Virus record (IMG/VR): IMGVR_UViG_3300035682_001501
Coordinates: 1-36,392 of that record
Length of the DNA: 36,392 nt
Reading direction: 5' to 3' (one strand)
Origin: a virus
The notes below the pieces were generated by a model, which ran no database searches, was not told the origin of the DNA, and saw only the letters and a program-made list of their open reading frames with translations. Of this stretch, positions 21,710 to 28,460 are shown piece after piece. The translations under genes were made by a program, and so were the position numbers. Numbering within the stretch: position 1 is the stretch's first letter; each line of letters begins with the position of its first letter.

Positions 21710-22541
21710 CACTTTTTTGACCGTTAGTCCACCAAGTACCAAAGGATATGCGACCTGGTTGAAACTCCTCTCCTGGTTTATCCACACTACGGATGTTTTT
21801 GATTCCATTGTTCCACCAGGTGGCAGGACATTCTTGCCACCTCTTGGTTTGTGATATACGTTGTGCCTCCAGGTATTCGGGATTTTGAACTCTCTTTTGA
21901 GCTGCTGATCTACTCTTCTGTCTTGTTGCGTCACTTCTTTTTATCCCCGTCAAAGCTTGCGCAATTTTGTGCCTTACTTCCGGCCTTGCATTGCATTTGG
22001 TTGACTGTTCACTTCTCTTCAATCGTGCATCCGGATTGGTGAACAATTGTTTAAGCCCTTTTGAGATGTTCTCATTATGTTCTGTGCTGTTGGCAATACC
22101 CTTGCCGGCAAGGCTCAAGATGAGCCTTGCCTCAGGAGAAGGAGGTGCCTTCCTCCTTTGTGATGCACAATTCTTTTGTCTATAATCTGGTCTTAACCAT
22201 CTGGCTTTGGCTTCAAGAGACCTTTGTTGGCGCTGTTCATCTGTTATCTGACGTTGAAATCCTCTGGATCCTCTTCCGCCCAAACTTATATTGTATACGT
22301 CTGGCCTACTAATCCAGTCTTGATCTACAAATATAGCCTCTGCTGCCCACATAGCATCATAATCAAAGGCCATGTATATTATTTCTCTGGAGAATTGATG
22401 CTTGCCATATTTGCGCATAGCCTGTTTGAGGTTAGTACCACTGCCTAGGTACCCATAATTTAGGTCTTCACAGACATGTGCGCCTCTATATTTTTTTCCA
22501 TTGATTTGATTGGTAGTTTCATATATTATATAATATATCAT
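21645..22541 (-). CDS. GIY-YIG homing endonuclease 3
   Basis: 298 aa, antisense. The start at 22541 (MIYYIIYETTNQINGKKYRG) follows AAAGGAG. GIY-YIG features are YYIIYETTN, then YRGAHVCEDLNYGYLGSG and the catalytic-type GKHQFSREII. The C-terminus has two copies of a WWxNGxKs..S...PG....PGR motif (WWNNGIKNIRSVDKPGEEF and WWTNGQKSVMSIECPGDGW), also present once in homing endonuclease 2. The last 65 bases overlap the AAA gene's 3' end in antisense. The DNA for PGDGWSPG forms a 10-bp GC-rich hairpin (21668-21694) that may act as a terminator for both genes. Confidence 0.87.
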   Translation of the reverse strand: MIYYIIYETTNQINGKKYRGAHVCEDLNYGYLGSGTNLKQAMRKYGKHQFSREIIYMAFDYDAMWAAEAIFVDQDWISRPDVYNISLGGRGSRGFQRQITDEQRQQRSLEAKARWLRPDYRQKNCASQRRKAPPSPEARLILSLAGKGIANSTEHNENISKGLKQLFTNPDARLKRSEQSTKCNARPEVRHKIAQALTGIKRSDATRQKSRSAAQKRVQNPEYLEAQRISQTKRWQECPATWWNNGIKNIRSVDKPGEEFQPGRISFGTWWTNGQKSVMSIECPGDGWSPGRRINKGI

Positions 22542-22606
22542 GCTGAATGCTCCTTTCAAGCGTTTAGAGCAGTTGGGATGGTTCAGATCCGCGAACTGCA
22601 CACTTA

Positions 22607-22634
22607 TTGACTTAATAGTGAATTTTGCTATTAT
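22607..22634 (+). promoter_or_regulatory. Early-type promoter
   Basis: TTGACT, 16-nt spacer ending TGC, TATTAT, ahead of the membrane protein at 22676. It matches the consensus of the other early promoters. TGA inside the -35 may be the stop of the original AAA gene. Confidence 0.75.
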
Positions 22635-22675
22635 GCACTCATAAACAGTTTATCTCAATATAGGAAGACATAGTT

Positions 22676-23119
22676 ATGAACAGTCTCAGCTTTTTGATCT
22701 ATCTGGCAGGTGTCACAGGCAGTGTGGGCAATTTCCTCACGTTTCTTGCTGTGATGTTTGGCATCCTGGCCGTGGTGTGTATGGTTGTTTGGCTGGTAAT
22801 GCACGATGAAACTGATAGATTTAGCGATAAGCTCAAGGGGGATGACCTGGTCTTCCGCAGGAGCATGCGCACCAAAGCTTGGCGTTGGTTTTGGGGATTC
22901 ACAGGGTTGTTTGTTTTGGCAGGCAGTATTGCCTCAATCACACCCACCCGTCAGACAGTGCTGTTGATTACTGCCAGCGAAATGGGTGAGAAGGTTCTCA
23001 ACCATCCCAGGGTGAACTCAGTGGTTGATCCTGGCATCGAGCTGCTCACTGCCTGGATGGAAAAAGAAACACGTGAGATCAAGAAGCAAACCACCTCTAC
23101 TCAAACGGGCAAGCCCTAA
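22676..23119 (+). CDS. Two-TM membrane protein of T4-type phages, 147 aa
   Basis: Two hydrophobic helices (FLTFLAVMFGILAVVCMVVW near 20-40 and WGFTGLFVLAGSIASI near 73-90) flank a charged loop (HDETDRFSDKLKGDDL). The C-terminal region TRQTVLLITASEMGEKVLNH and DPGIELLTAWMEKETREI is a pattern I associate with small phage inner-membrane proteins. Function unknown; superinfection or lysis control are guesses. AGGAAGA precedes the ATG. Confidence 0.7.
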   Translation: MNSLSFLIYLAGVTGSVGNFLTFLAVMFGILAVVCMVVWLVMHDETDRFSDKLKGDDLVFRRSMRTKAWRWFWGFTGLFVLAGSIASITPTRQTVLLITASEMGEKVLNHPRVNSVVDPGIELLTAWMEKETREIKKQTTSTQTGKP

Positions 23120-23124
23120 ACAGC

Positions 23125-23168
23125 TTGACACAAGTGAGCATAAGCTATATGCTCACTTGTGATATAGT
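23125..23168. promoter_or_regulatory. 14-bp palindrome next to TTGACA, with TATAGT 32 nt further
   Basis: CACAAGTGAGCATA, 5 nt, TATGCTCACTTGTG is perfect and begins inside TTGACA. AGC-TATATG with a 15-nt spacer falls in the loop, and TATAGT lies 32 nt after the -35, the same spacing as at 19908. It is a terminator and/or operator of the gene at 23183. Confidence 0.55.
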
Positions 23169-23182
23169 ATAGGAATTGTGTT

Positions 23183-23539
23183 GTGACAAGTGATCCGTTG
23201 GCTGCATTTTTGTATGTGCGTGGCTTGGTTCCTGAAGATATGCCGCTGGATGATATCCGTGCTCGCAGCATGCTCTTGCGTGAGTGTATCAACCAGTTGG
23301 TATCTCAACTGGATCACATGTGTGATGACAACACTGAAGAAGAGATTCAGAGTGTGTTCTATGAGGCTGGCAAGCTGCACTTTCTCTCAGAGCTGCGTTG
23401 GTGGTTCAGAGTGCTCTACCAGATGATCCTGCATCAGGAGGATGGTCCCAGACTGGGCCAGCTTACCAAGATCATGACCCTGGATTGGATCATTCACAAG
23501 CTGCAAACACAATCTCAGGATGCCTGGCAGCATGAATAA
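23183..23539 (+). CDS. Hypothetical helical protein, 118 aa
   Basis: GTG start. All-alpha in appearance: MLLRECINQLVSQLDHM, then EEEIQSVFYEAGKLHFLSEL and a Trp-rich LRWWFRVLYQMI. Soluble, function unknown. Only a weak ribosome-binding site (AGGAATTG) precedes it. Confidence 0.6.
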   Translation: MTSDPLAAFLYVRGLVPEDMPLDDIRARSMLLRECINQLVSQLDHMCDDNTEEEIQSVFYEAGKLHFLSELRWWFRVLYQMILHQEDGPRLGQLTKIMTLDWIIHKLQTQSQDAWQHE

Positions 23540-23657
23540 CATGCCAAATATAACTGTTGTCAAACAAACAGTAACAGTCAACAGCCGCTATTTGTGGGAC
23601 AGCATGAACAAAAACATCAACAATTGGATGCAGTTGTTTACAGGCTATAACAAATGA
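23532..23657 (+). CDS. Small protein, 41 aa
   Basis: ATG at 23532 overlaps the previous gene by 8 bases, and its TGA overlaps the next ATG (ATGA). The product starts MNNMPNITVVKQTVTVNSRY and ends WMQLFTGYNK. The overlaps at both ends are the main support. No family recognised. Confidence 0.5.
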   Translation: MNNMPNITVVKQTVTVNSRYLWDSMNKNINNWMQLFTGYNK

Positions 23658-23881
23658 CATGGCGAACCAATTGTACCCTAGAGTCAGCATGGATACTACT
23701 CATGGAGTATCATGACAAGGACCCAGGCAAAATCTTCCTGATGGGTCCACCACAAGAAGTGGATCCATTTGATGTTTATATGAAAGGTCCAGGTGGGGTA
23801 AGTTGTAAATACACGCTGCCTGGTATGACTGTGGAAAAACTGCAAGAACTGGGCCTGTGCGGAATTTATGAGGATCACTAG
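23654..23881 (+). CDS. Hypothetical protein, 75 aa
   Basis: Small soluble protein with LLMEYHDKDPGKIFLMGPPQ and YTLPGMTVEKLQELGLCGIY. It overlaps both neighbours (ATGA before, one base after), so it belongs to a coupled string of small genes. Function unknown. Confidence 0.6.
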   Translation: MTWRTNCTLESAWILLMEYHDKDPGKIFLMGPPQEVDPFDVYMKGPGGVSCKYTLPGMTVEKLQELGLCGIYEDH

Positions 23882-24126
23882 TGCCCGACAACTTGCCCTA
23901 CAACATAACTGTTACTTTCCATGAGTTGCATGACCGTCAATCTCATTATACCCATGCTTGGATCAACATGATCAACAATTTGGAACATACAAATTGGAAG
24001 TATGTCAATCAGTTCTTGAATTCCCACTGGGGAGCACATGCTGAAATCAGGTATGATCAACAAATAATACACATACAGTTTCCCAATCAGTCACAACAGA
24101 TGGCCTGGCAACTAACCTACACCTAA
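23881..24126 (+). CDS. Hypothetical protein, 81 aa
   Basis: GTG start sharing one base with the previous TAG. Rich in Asn, His and Gln (PYNITVTFHELHDRQSHYTH), probably alpha/beta. Its last codons contain the CTAAATA box of the next gene. Function unknown. Confidence 0.55.
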   Translation: MPDNLPYNITVTFHELHDRQSHYTHAWINMINNLEHTNWKYVNQFLNSHWGAHAEIRYDQQIIHIQFPNQSQQMAWQLTYT

Positions 24127-24129
24127 ATA
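24123..24129 (+). promoter_or_regulatory. Late-type CTAAATA box
   Basis: CTAAATA at the end of the 81-aa gene; predicted start near 24135 leaves an 18-nt leader containing GGGAG before the ATG at 24153. Confidence 0.6.
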
Positions 24130-24152
24130 TGTGCAGCCCGGGAGTTGCATAT

Positions 24153-25043
24153 ATGAAAGCCAGAGATTTGCTGTGTGAAGATGTTGATAATGTTGGTAAA
24201 CCCAAAAATAACCCCATATCACTTGCCAAGTTAAAACCAGATACTCTAGAGCCTGGCAGCAAACAAACCATAAGAATCACAGGCAGCACTAAAAACCTAT
24301 TCCAGAAAATCAGCGAAGATTGTGCTGAATACATCCGTGTTGTGCAGGAAACCAACCAATTCCTGTTGCGAGGCGGCACGGGCCCAGATGCCTTTTTGGG
24401 CAGGAGTTGGTTGGCTAGGAAACCCAAAGACAGCAACAAAGAAGCTGCACAATTGTTTGATGACATGTTACGCAAAAGTGGCATGACTGCACTGCGCAGC
24501 AACAGCATCTTTGCCACAACAGATGATAGGCTAGCAGAACAATTTGGCAACAAAATTTATCTGATATTCCCCATCTATGGCAAAAGTTCATTCACATACA
24601 CTAATAAACATGATGTTACCCTGGTGTTCCCTGAGGATGTGGGCGTAGATCAGAACAAAACAAATATTTACAGAGCCAAAGTGGCTGAATGGATCAAGCA
24701 ATTTCAGACAACTGATCTATACAATACTCTGCCCAATAACCGCAAAGAGATTGTTCAATCTTTGGAAGCTATGGCGAGGATCACAGTGATCACACATATA
24801 GCACGCCAACTGCAATTGGTACAAGACAGCAATAGTGCTATAGTAATTCCTGATGAATTAGTCAATCCCAATATAAGAGATTATATGTCGCATGAGGCAT
24901 TTGTGGACAAATATGAGCCCACAAATACAAATTTAGCTGTGGCCATGGAGGATGAACTGGAAGTGTATATACATGGCTTGTATTATGCACTCAACCGGGA
25001 AAAATATGGCTCATTGGCCCATGAATACTGGGAACTAGACTAA
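24153..25043 (+). CDS. ART-like late phage protein, paralogue 3 (296 aa)
   Basis: The start at 24153 (MKARDLLCEDVDN) follows GGGAG by 8 nt and fits the MK..DLL start of the family; the ATG at 24129 is inside the promoter. It shares with the copies at 13805 and 14848 the order ISEDCAEYIRVVQ, FLLRGGTGPDAFLGR (Arg), TALRSNSIFATTDDR (Ser motif), NKIYLIFPIYGK and the end VYIHGLYYALNREKY. The final Glu-rich motif is EDELEVYIHG. It lacks ~40 N-terminal residues of the others. The FLLRG...R..R.P.D and RSNSIF.T pattern is one I associate with T4-type phage late proteins of unknown role. Confidence 0.7.
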   Translation: MKARDLLCEDVDNVGKPKNNPISLAKLKPDTLEPGSKQTIRITGSTKNLFQKISEDCAEYIRVVQETNQFLLRGGTGPDAFLGRSWLARKPKDSNKEAAQLFDDMLRKSGMTALRSNSIFATTDDRLAEQFGNKIYLIFPIYGKSSFTYTNKHDVTLVFPEDVGVDQNKTNIYRAKVAEWIKQFQTTDLYNTLPNNRKEIVQSLEAMARITVITHIARQLQLVQDSNSAIVIPDELVNPNIRDYMSHEAFVDKYEPTNTNLAVAMEDELEVYIHGLYYALNREKYGSLAHEYWELD

Positions 25044-25059
25044 CCAGCTGATTATTTGG

Positions 25060-25065
25060 TAAATA
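25060..25065 (+). promoter_or_regulatory. Late-type TAAATA box
   Basis: GGTAAATAACTGC, 33 nt before the ATG at 25099. Confidence 0.45.
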
Positions 25066-25098
25066 ACTGCAACATAGCATAAATCATGGTGTAGTCTC

Positions 25099-25347
25099 AT
25101 GGCCAAAGGTCCCAAACCACTTCCAATTCTCAATCCAACAAAACCAGGCTCCAAAGCACCATCTAGCAAAGCCAGCAACAACAAGCCTGGTCGAGATGTT
25201 GTTATACCCAAGTTTTCCAAAATGGATCCTGGCCAAAAATTGGAAATCCAAATAAACATGGCTATGGATCTTGTAGAAGACATAGAGGGAAAACTAGAAA
25301 AGTTGAAAGATATGCTGCCCTCGCCCTGGTCGTGCCCAGGATCCTGA
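25099..25347 (+). CDS. Hypothetical protein, 82 aa
   Basis: The N-terminal half is disordered and rich in Pro, Lys and Ser (KPLPILNPTKPGSKAPSSKA); the C-terminal half is one amphipathic helix (DLVEDIEGKLEKLKDML). The last residues (PSPWSCPGS) look unlike the rest. The frame one base over continues into the next gene, so a small frame change near 25320 is possible. Confidence 0.5.
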   Translation: MAKGPKPLPILNPTKPGSKAPSSKASNNKPGRDVVIPKFSKMDPGQKLEIQINMAMDLVEDIEGKLEKLKDMLPSPWSCPGS

Positions 25348-25351
25348 CTAC

Positions 25352-26056
25352 ATGCTCAGCAAAGAGGGCATGAGAAAGCCTTATGTCTCCCAACATGTGG
25401 AAAAGCAACTAAACGAAAATCTGGCACCTCTGTTGAGGTTTCTCAACAGCCGCGTGGGCAAGTTTTGGAACGATGTCTACAGCGAAATCAGCGAAAATCT
25501 CCGGGCTGACAATCCTGTACAACAGCATGTGAGAGATCATCTCCATGATTTTGTGGAAATCCACACTCTCATGCGTGATGGTGAAGTTTACATCACCAGC
25601 TATGGTGTGAGGCTGTTGGAGCACACCAGCAGACGGTTTTATGTGCATCCTGAAACTGGCAGGCTGGAGGTGAACCCTCACTACAGACCCTGGATAAACA
25701 GGTGGCGCACCTATGAGCAGGAACAAAAGGCTGCACGACTGGCCCACCAGCGCACCTTGCCTGACAGCACACAACTGCGCAAAAAGGAAGGCATCTGGTA
25801 TGTGGTGGAAGTGAAACCTATTCCGCCCGTAATCAAGGTTAGCCGTGTGGACAAGATCACTGGCAAGGTTTATGAGATCACTGAGGGCGGAACCGCCTAT
25901 GATGTGATCCTGGAAGCCACTGTGAGCCGTGCTGGTGAGAACAGCACCTACAACCTCACCACCCGAACACATGCGTGGGGAGATCCTGTGTATTGTGCCA
26001 CCAAGCGCCAGCTCAATCATCGTGAGCTGAAAAAATATGGAGTAGCAAATGACTAA
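25352..26056 (+). CDS. Conserved protein of unknown function, 234 aa
   Basis: The N-terminal part contains KQLNENLAPLLRFLNSRVGK, FWNDVYSEISENL and QQHVRDHLHDFVEIHT. I recall this theme (NENLAPL.RFL...VG..WD.VYSEI) from uncharacterised bacterial proteins that usually have a longer basic N-terminus; here that part may lie in the preceding frame. A C-terminal segment (KVSRVDKITGKVYEITEGG) is strand-rich. It overlaps the next gene by 8 bases. Confidence 0.6.
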   Translation: MLSKEGMRKPYVSQHVEKQLNENLAPLLRFLNSRVGKFWNDVYSEISENLRADNPVQQHVRDHLHDFVEIHTLMRDGEVYITSYGVRLLEHTSRRFYVHPETGRLEVNPHYRPWINRWRTYEQEQKAARLAHQRTLPDSTQLRKKEGIWYVVEVKPIPPVIKVSRVDKITGKVYEITEGGTAYDVILEATVSRAGENSTYNLTTRTHAWGDPVYCATKRQLNHRELKKYGVAND

Positions 26057-26423
26057 AGGATATGTGGGCTGGAGCCTGGATGAACAAACTAGGGACAAAC
26101 TGCTGGAACTGTTCCCTCCTGTTTATGAACGAGTGATTGCACACCACTGCACACTGAAGTTTGGCGTGGATGACAAATATCCCCTGCCCACAGCCACACA
26201 AGCTCAAGTTGTGGGCACTGTGGATGACCTCATGGGTGTTCAGGCACTGGTGCTCATGATTGATGGCAGCACCAGCAGGCCTGATGGCAGTGTGTATCAC
26301 ATCACCTGGAGTCTGGGACCTGGTCGCAAACCTGTAGACAGCAACAAAGTGATTGCTCATCAGGGCTACAAGCCAGTGTCGCCTGTGGCAATTGAAATGG
26401 ATCCCCAGTTCTTTGCCTTCTAG
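26049..26423 (+). CDS. 2H phosphoesterase-like protein, 124 aa
   Basis: Two H-x-T/S-type motifs typical of 2H phosphoesterases are visible: AHHCTLKFGV near residue 36 and YHITWSLGPGR near residue 86. The size fits a single-domain member. The superfamily cleaves cyclic phosphodiesters and 2',3'-cyclic ends; phages use members against host signals (Acb1 cuts CBASS cyclic nucleotides). Overall sequence does not look like Acb1 to me, so the target is open. It lies immediately before the curli cassette but has its own overlap with the upstream gene. Confidence 0.68.
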   Translation: MTKGYVGWSLDEQTRDKLLELFPPVYERVIAHHCTLKFGVDDKYPLPTATQAQVVGTVDDLMGVQALVLMIDGSTSRPDGSVYHITWSLGPGRKPVDSNKVIAHQGYKPVSPVAIEMDPQFFAF

Positions 26424-26465
26424 GCAACAGTACTTATCAACTAGATAACAACTTGCAGTTGCATG

Positions 26466-26471
26466 TAAATA
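26466..26471 (+). promoter_or_regulatory. Late-type TAAATA box for the curli cassette
   Basis: TGTAAATATTTCC, 36 nt before the csgF ATG. Predicted start near 26477; the leader carries AAGGAA. No other promoter is visible before the six-gene cassette. Confidence 0.6.
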
Positions 26472-26507
26472 TTTCCACGAAGAAATTGGTCTTCAAGGAA
26501 ATATTGC

Positions 26508-26948
26508 ATGCGACTGTGGGTTTATATTCTAGCCCTTGTGATCACCAGTGCTGCTCAGGCAGGTGAACTGGTACACAGTTTCAATAGTCCCAGCTTCACA
26601 GGTGTAGGCTATAGCAGCCATGTGCTGACTATTGAGCAATTGCAGATCCAGGGCCAGCAAAAGCAAAAAGACAAACAGGCACAGGAATTGGCAGCTCAGG
26701 AAAGAGCCAGACTCACCAATCCTGTAAACCAATTTGTGGGCAATTTGCAAAGTATAGTTTATCAGCAATTGGCCAAAAGGCTCAGCGAGGCAATTTTTGG
26801 TGAAAATCCCAGCAACAGTGGCAGTATCAGCTTGGGCGGCAATGTGATTGCCTATGCAAGAGTGGGCAATGACATAAATCTCACAGTTGTGGATACCTAT
26901 GGTAGTACCACCCGGGTTATCCTTCCCATTGGGAGTATTGCATTTTGA
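26508..26948 (+). CDS. csgF: CsgF-like curli assembly factor
   Basis: 146 aa. A signal peptide (MRLWVYILALVITSAAQA) is followed by the CsgF N-terminal signature GELVHSFNSPSFTGVGYSS, which in E. coli CsgF (TMTFQFRNPNFGGNP) plugs into the CsgG pore. A helical linker rich in Gln/Lys then leads to NPVNQFVGNLQSIVYQQLA and a strand-rich end (GGNVIAYARVGNDINLTVVD). CsgF couples secretion through CsgG to fibre nucleation at the cell surface. It is followed directly by csgG (adjacent, no gap), the usual partner. Confidence 0.88.
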   Translation: MRLWVYILALVITSAAQAGELVHSFNSPSFTGVGYSSHVLTIEQLQIQGQQKQKDKQAQELAAQERARLTNPVNQFVGNLQSIVYQQLAKRLSEAIFGENPSNSGSISLGGNVIAYARVGNDINLTVVDTYGSTTRVILPIGSIAF

Positions 26949-27779
26949 ATGGCAAAATCATGGATCAAATTGGCTATTGTATTACCCTGGATTTCTGCAT
27001 GTGCAACTGTAGCTACAATTGCCACAGTAACTGATCACGACATTACCAAACCTCCTGCTATCAGCAGTAGTAAATTTTATTCTCTCAATGAAAATCAACT
27101 GTTGCCACCCAGAGGTGGTCCCATCACTGTGGCTGTGTATAATTTTCAGGACAAAACTGGTCAACGCAAAGATACTCTAGGAGTTGCCAGCTTCAGCAGT
27201 GCTGTTACTCAGGGAGCCGAAGCCTATCTCATGCAAGCTCTCACAGAGGTGGGCAACCGTAGATGGTTCAGGGTGATTGAACGTGTGGGCATTGAAAGTT
27301 TGATCAAGGAAAGACAACTGATCCGTCAGATGAGAGAACTCTACCAGGGAGCCAATGCACAGCCTGTGCCTCCACTGTTGTTTGCAGGCTTGCTCATGGA
27401 AGGTGGAATCATAGGGTATGACAACAACACTCAAACAGGTGGAATGGGTGCAAGATTTTTGGGTATTGGAGGCAATACTCAGTACAGACAGGACACAGTC
27501 ACCATCAATTTGCGAGCAGTGAGCACCAGCAGCGGAGAAGTTTTGGTGAATGTCACAGTCACCAAAACCATCATGAGTTACATGGACAATGCTGGTGTGT
27601 TGAGATTCATAGATGCGGGTACCCGAGCTGTGGAGGCGGAAATTGGAGCCAGCATAAACGAAAGTCGCAATCAGGCCATACAAATTGCCATTGAAGCTGC
27701 TGTGATTCAATTGATAAAAGAGGGTGCCAACAAAGGTCATTGGGATTTTGACACACGAATTCAAGGAGCAATCAAATGA
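26949..27779 (+). CDS. csgG: CsgG-like curli secretion channel lipoprotein
   Basis: 276 aa, close to E. coli CsgG (277). Signal with lipobox WISAC. Strong matches to CsgG run throughout: ITVAVYNFQDKTGQRKDT, RWFRVIERVGIESLIKERQL, LLMEGGIIGYDNNTQTGGMG, ARFLGIGGNTQYRQDTVTIN and FIDAGTRAVEAEIGASINES. CsgG forms a nonameric outer-membrane pore that exports unfolded curli subunits. The constriction-loop region (Tyr/Asn/Phe in E. coli) maps to the stretch around FQDKTGQ. It overlaps the curlin gene by ATGA. No CsgE homologue is present. Confidence 0.95.
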   Translation: MAKSWIKLAIVLPWISACATVATIATVTDHDITKPPAISSSKFYSLNENQLLPPRGGPITVAVYNFQDKTGQRKDTLGVASFSSAVTQGAEAYLMQALTEVGNRRWFRVIERVGIESLIKERQLIRQMRELYQGANAQPVPPLLFAGLLMEGGIIGYDNNTQTGGMGARFLGIGGNTQYRQDTVTINLRAVSTSSGEVLVNVTVTKTIMSYMDNAGVLRFIDAGTRAVEAEIGASINESRNQAIQIAIEAAVIQLIKEGANKGHWDFDTRIQGAIK

Positions 27780-28456
27780 ATAAAACTGCTATACTACTGG
27801 CCCTCATGGGTGTTTGTATGATTGCCAGCACCAGTGAGGCAAATGAAGTTTATCTGGATCAACTGGGTAACAATTCAACCACAACAATCGAACAAGTGGG
27901 CACAGCCAACAAGGTGGGCTCTGGCACTGACAGGGCCAGCAGTGTGTCAGGCAACAGCGCCACCATCACTGTGAGACAGACTGGCACCACCAACCAGGCA
28001 CAATATGCTGTTGTAGGTGATACCAACACATATACTAGCACCGTCAACGGCAACAGCAACACAACCACAACCAAATGTGGTGGTATTGGTGTCACTGCCA
28101 CTGGCAGTTGCAGCAACAGCAGCATAACAGAAACCATCACAGGCAATGCCAACATGATCAGCACCACTGTGATTGGCACTGCCAATAGAACCAATACAGT
28201 GGTGACTGGCAACACCAACGCAATCACCACTGTTGTGGAAAGCAGCAATGCCAATGTTGCTGCCACACTGAATGGTGACAACAACACTGTCACAAACACA
28301 CTAGCTGGTGTTGCTGGAACTGGTCATATTCTGGCCATGAACATCACAGGCAGCAGCAACAATATTACAACTGTGCAATCAGGCAGCAATGCAACAACTG
28401 TAAACTTGAATGTGAATGGAACCAGTAATACATTTACTGTAAGAACCGGCAACTGA
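27776..28456 (+). CDS. Curlin-repeat amyloid subunit, CsgA/CsgB-like
   Basis: 226 aa with a signal peptide (MNKTAILLALMGVCMIASTSEA). The mature protein is built of short repeats: VYLDQLGNNSTTTIEQVG and ATITVRQTGTTNQAQYAVVG fit the curlin pattern (x-x-x-Q-x-G-x-x-N), and later ones keep G-N/D-x-N-T but replace Gln by Thr (VIGTANRTNTVVTGNTNAIT). Very rich in Thr, Asn, Gly and Ser. Expected to cross CsgG unfolded and assemble as a beta-solenoid amyloid. It overlaps csgG by ATGA. Confidence 0.88.
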   Translation: MNKTAILLALMGVCMIASTSEANEVYLDQLGNNSTTTIEQVGTANKVGSGTDRASSVSGNSATITVRQTGTTNQAQYAVVGDTNTYTSTVNGNSNTTTTKCGGIGVTATGSCSNSSITETITGNANMISTTVIGTANRTNTVVTGNTNAITTVVESSNANVAATLNGDNNTVTNTLAGVAGTGHILAMNITGSSNNITTVQSGSNATTVNLNVNGTSNTFTVRTGN

Positions 28457-28460
28457 TATC

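Noticed and set aside
26461-26505. AATATTTCC / GGAAATATT inverted repeat that could hide the csgF ribosome-binding site
   Set aside because: By late-promoter geometry transcription starts near 26477, after the left arm, so the hairpin would not be in the mRNA.
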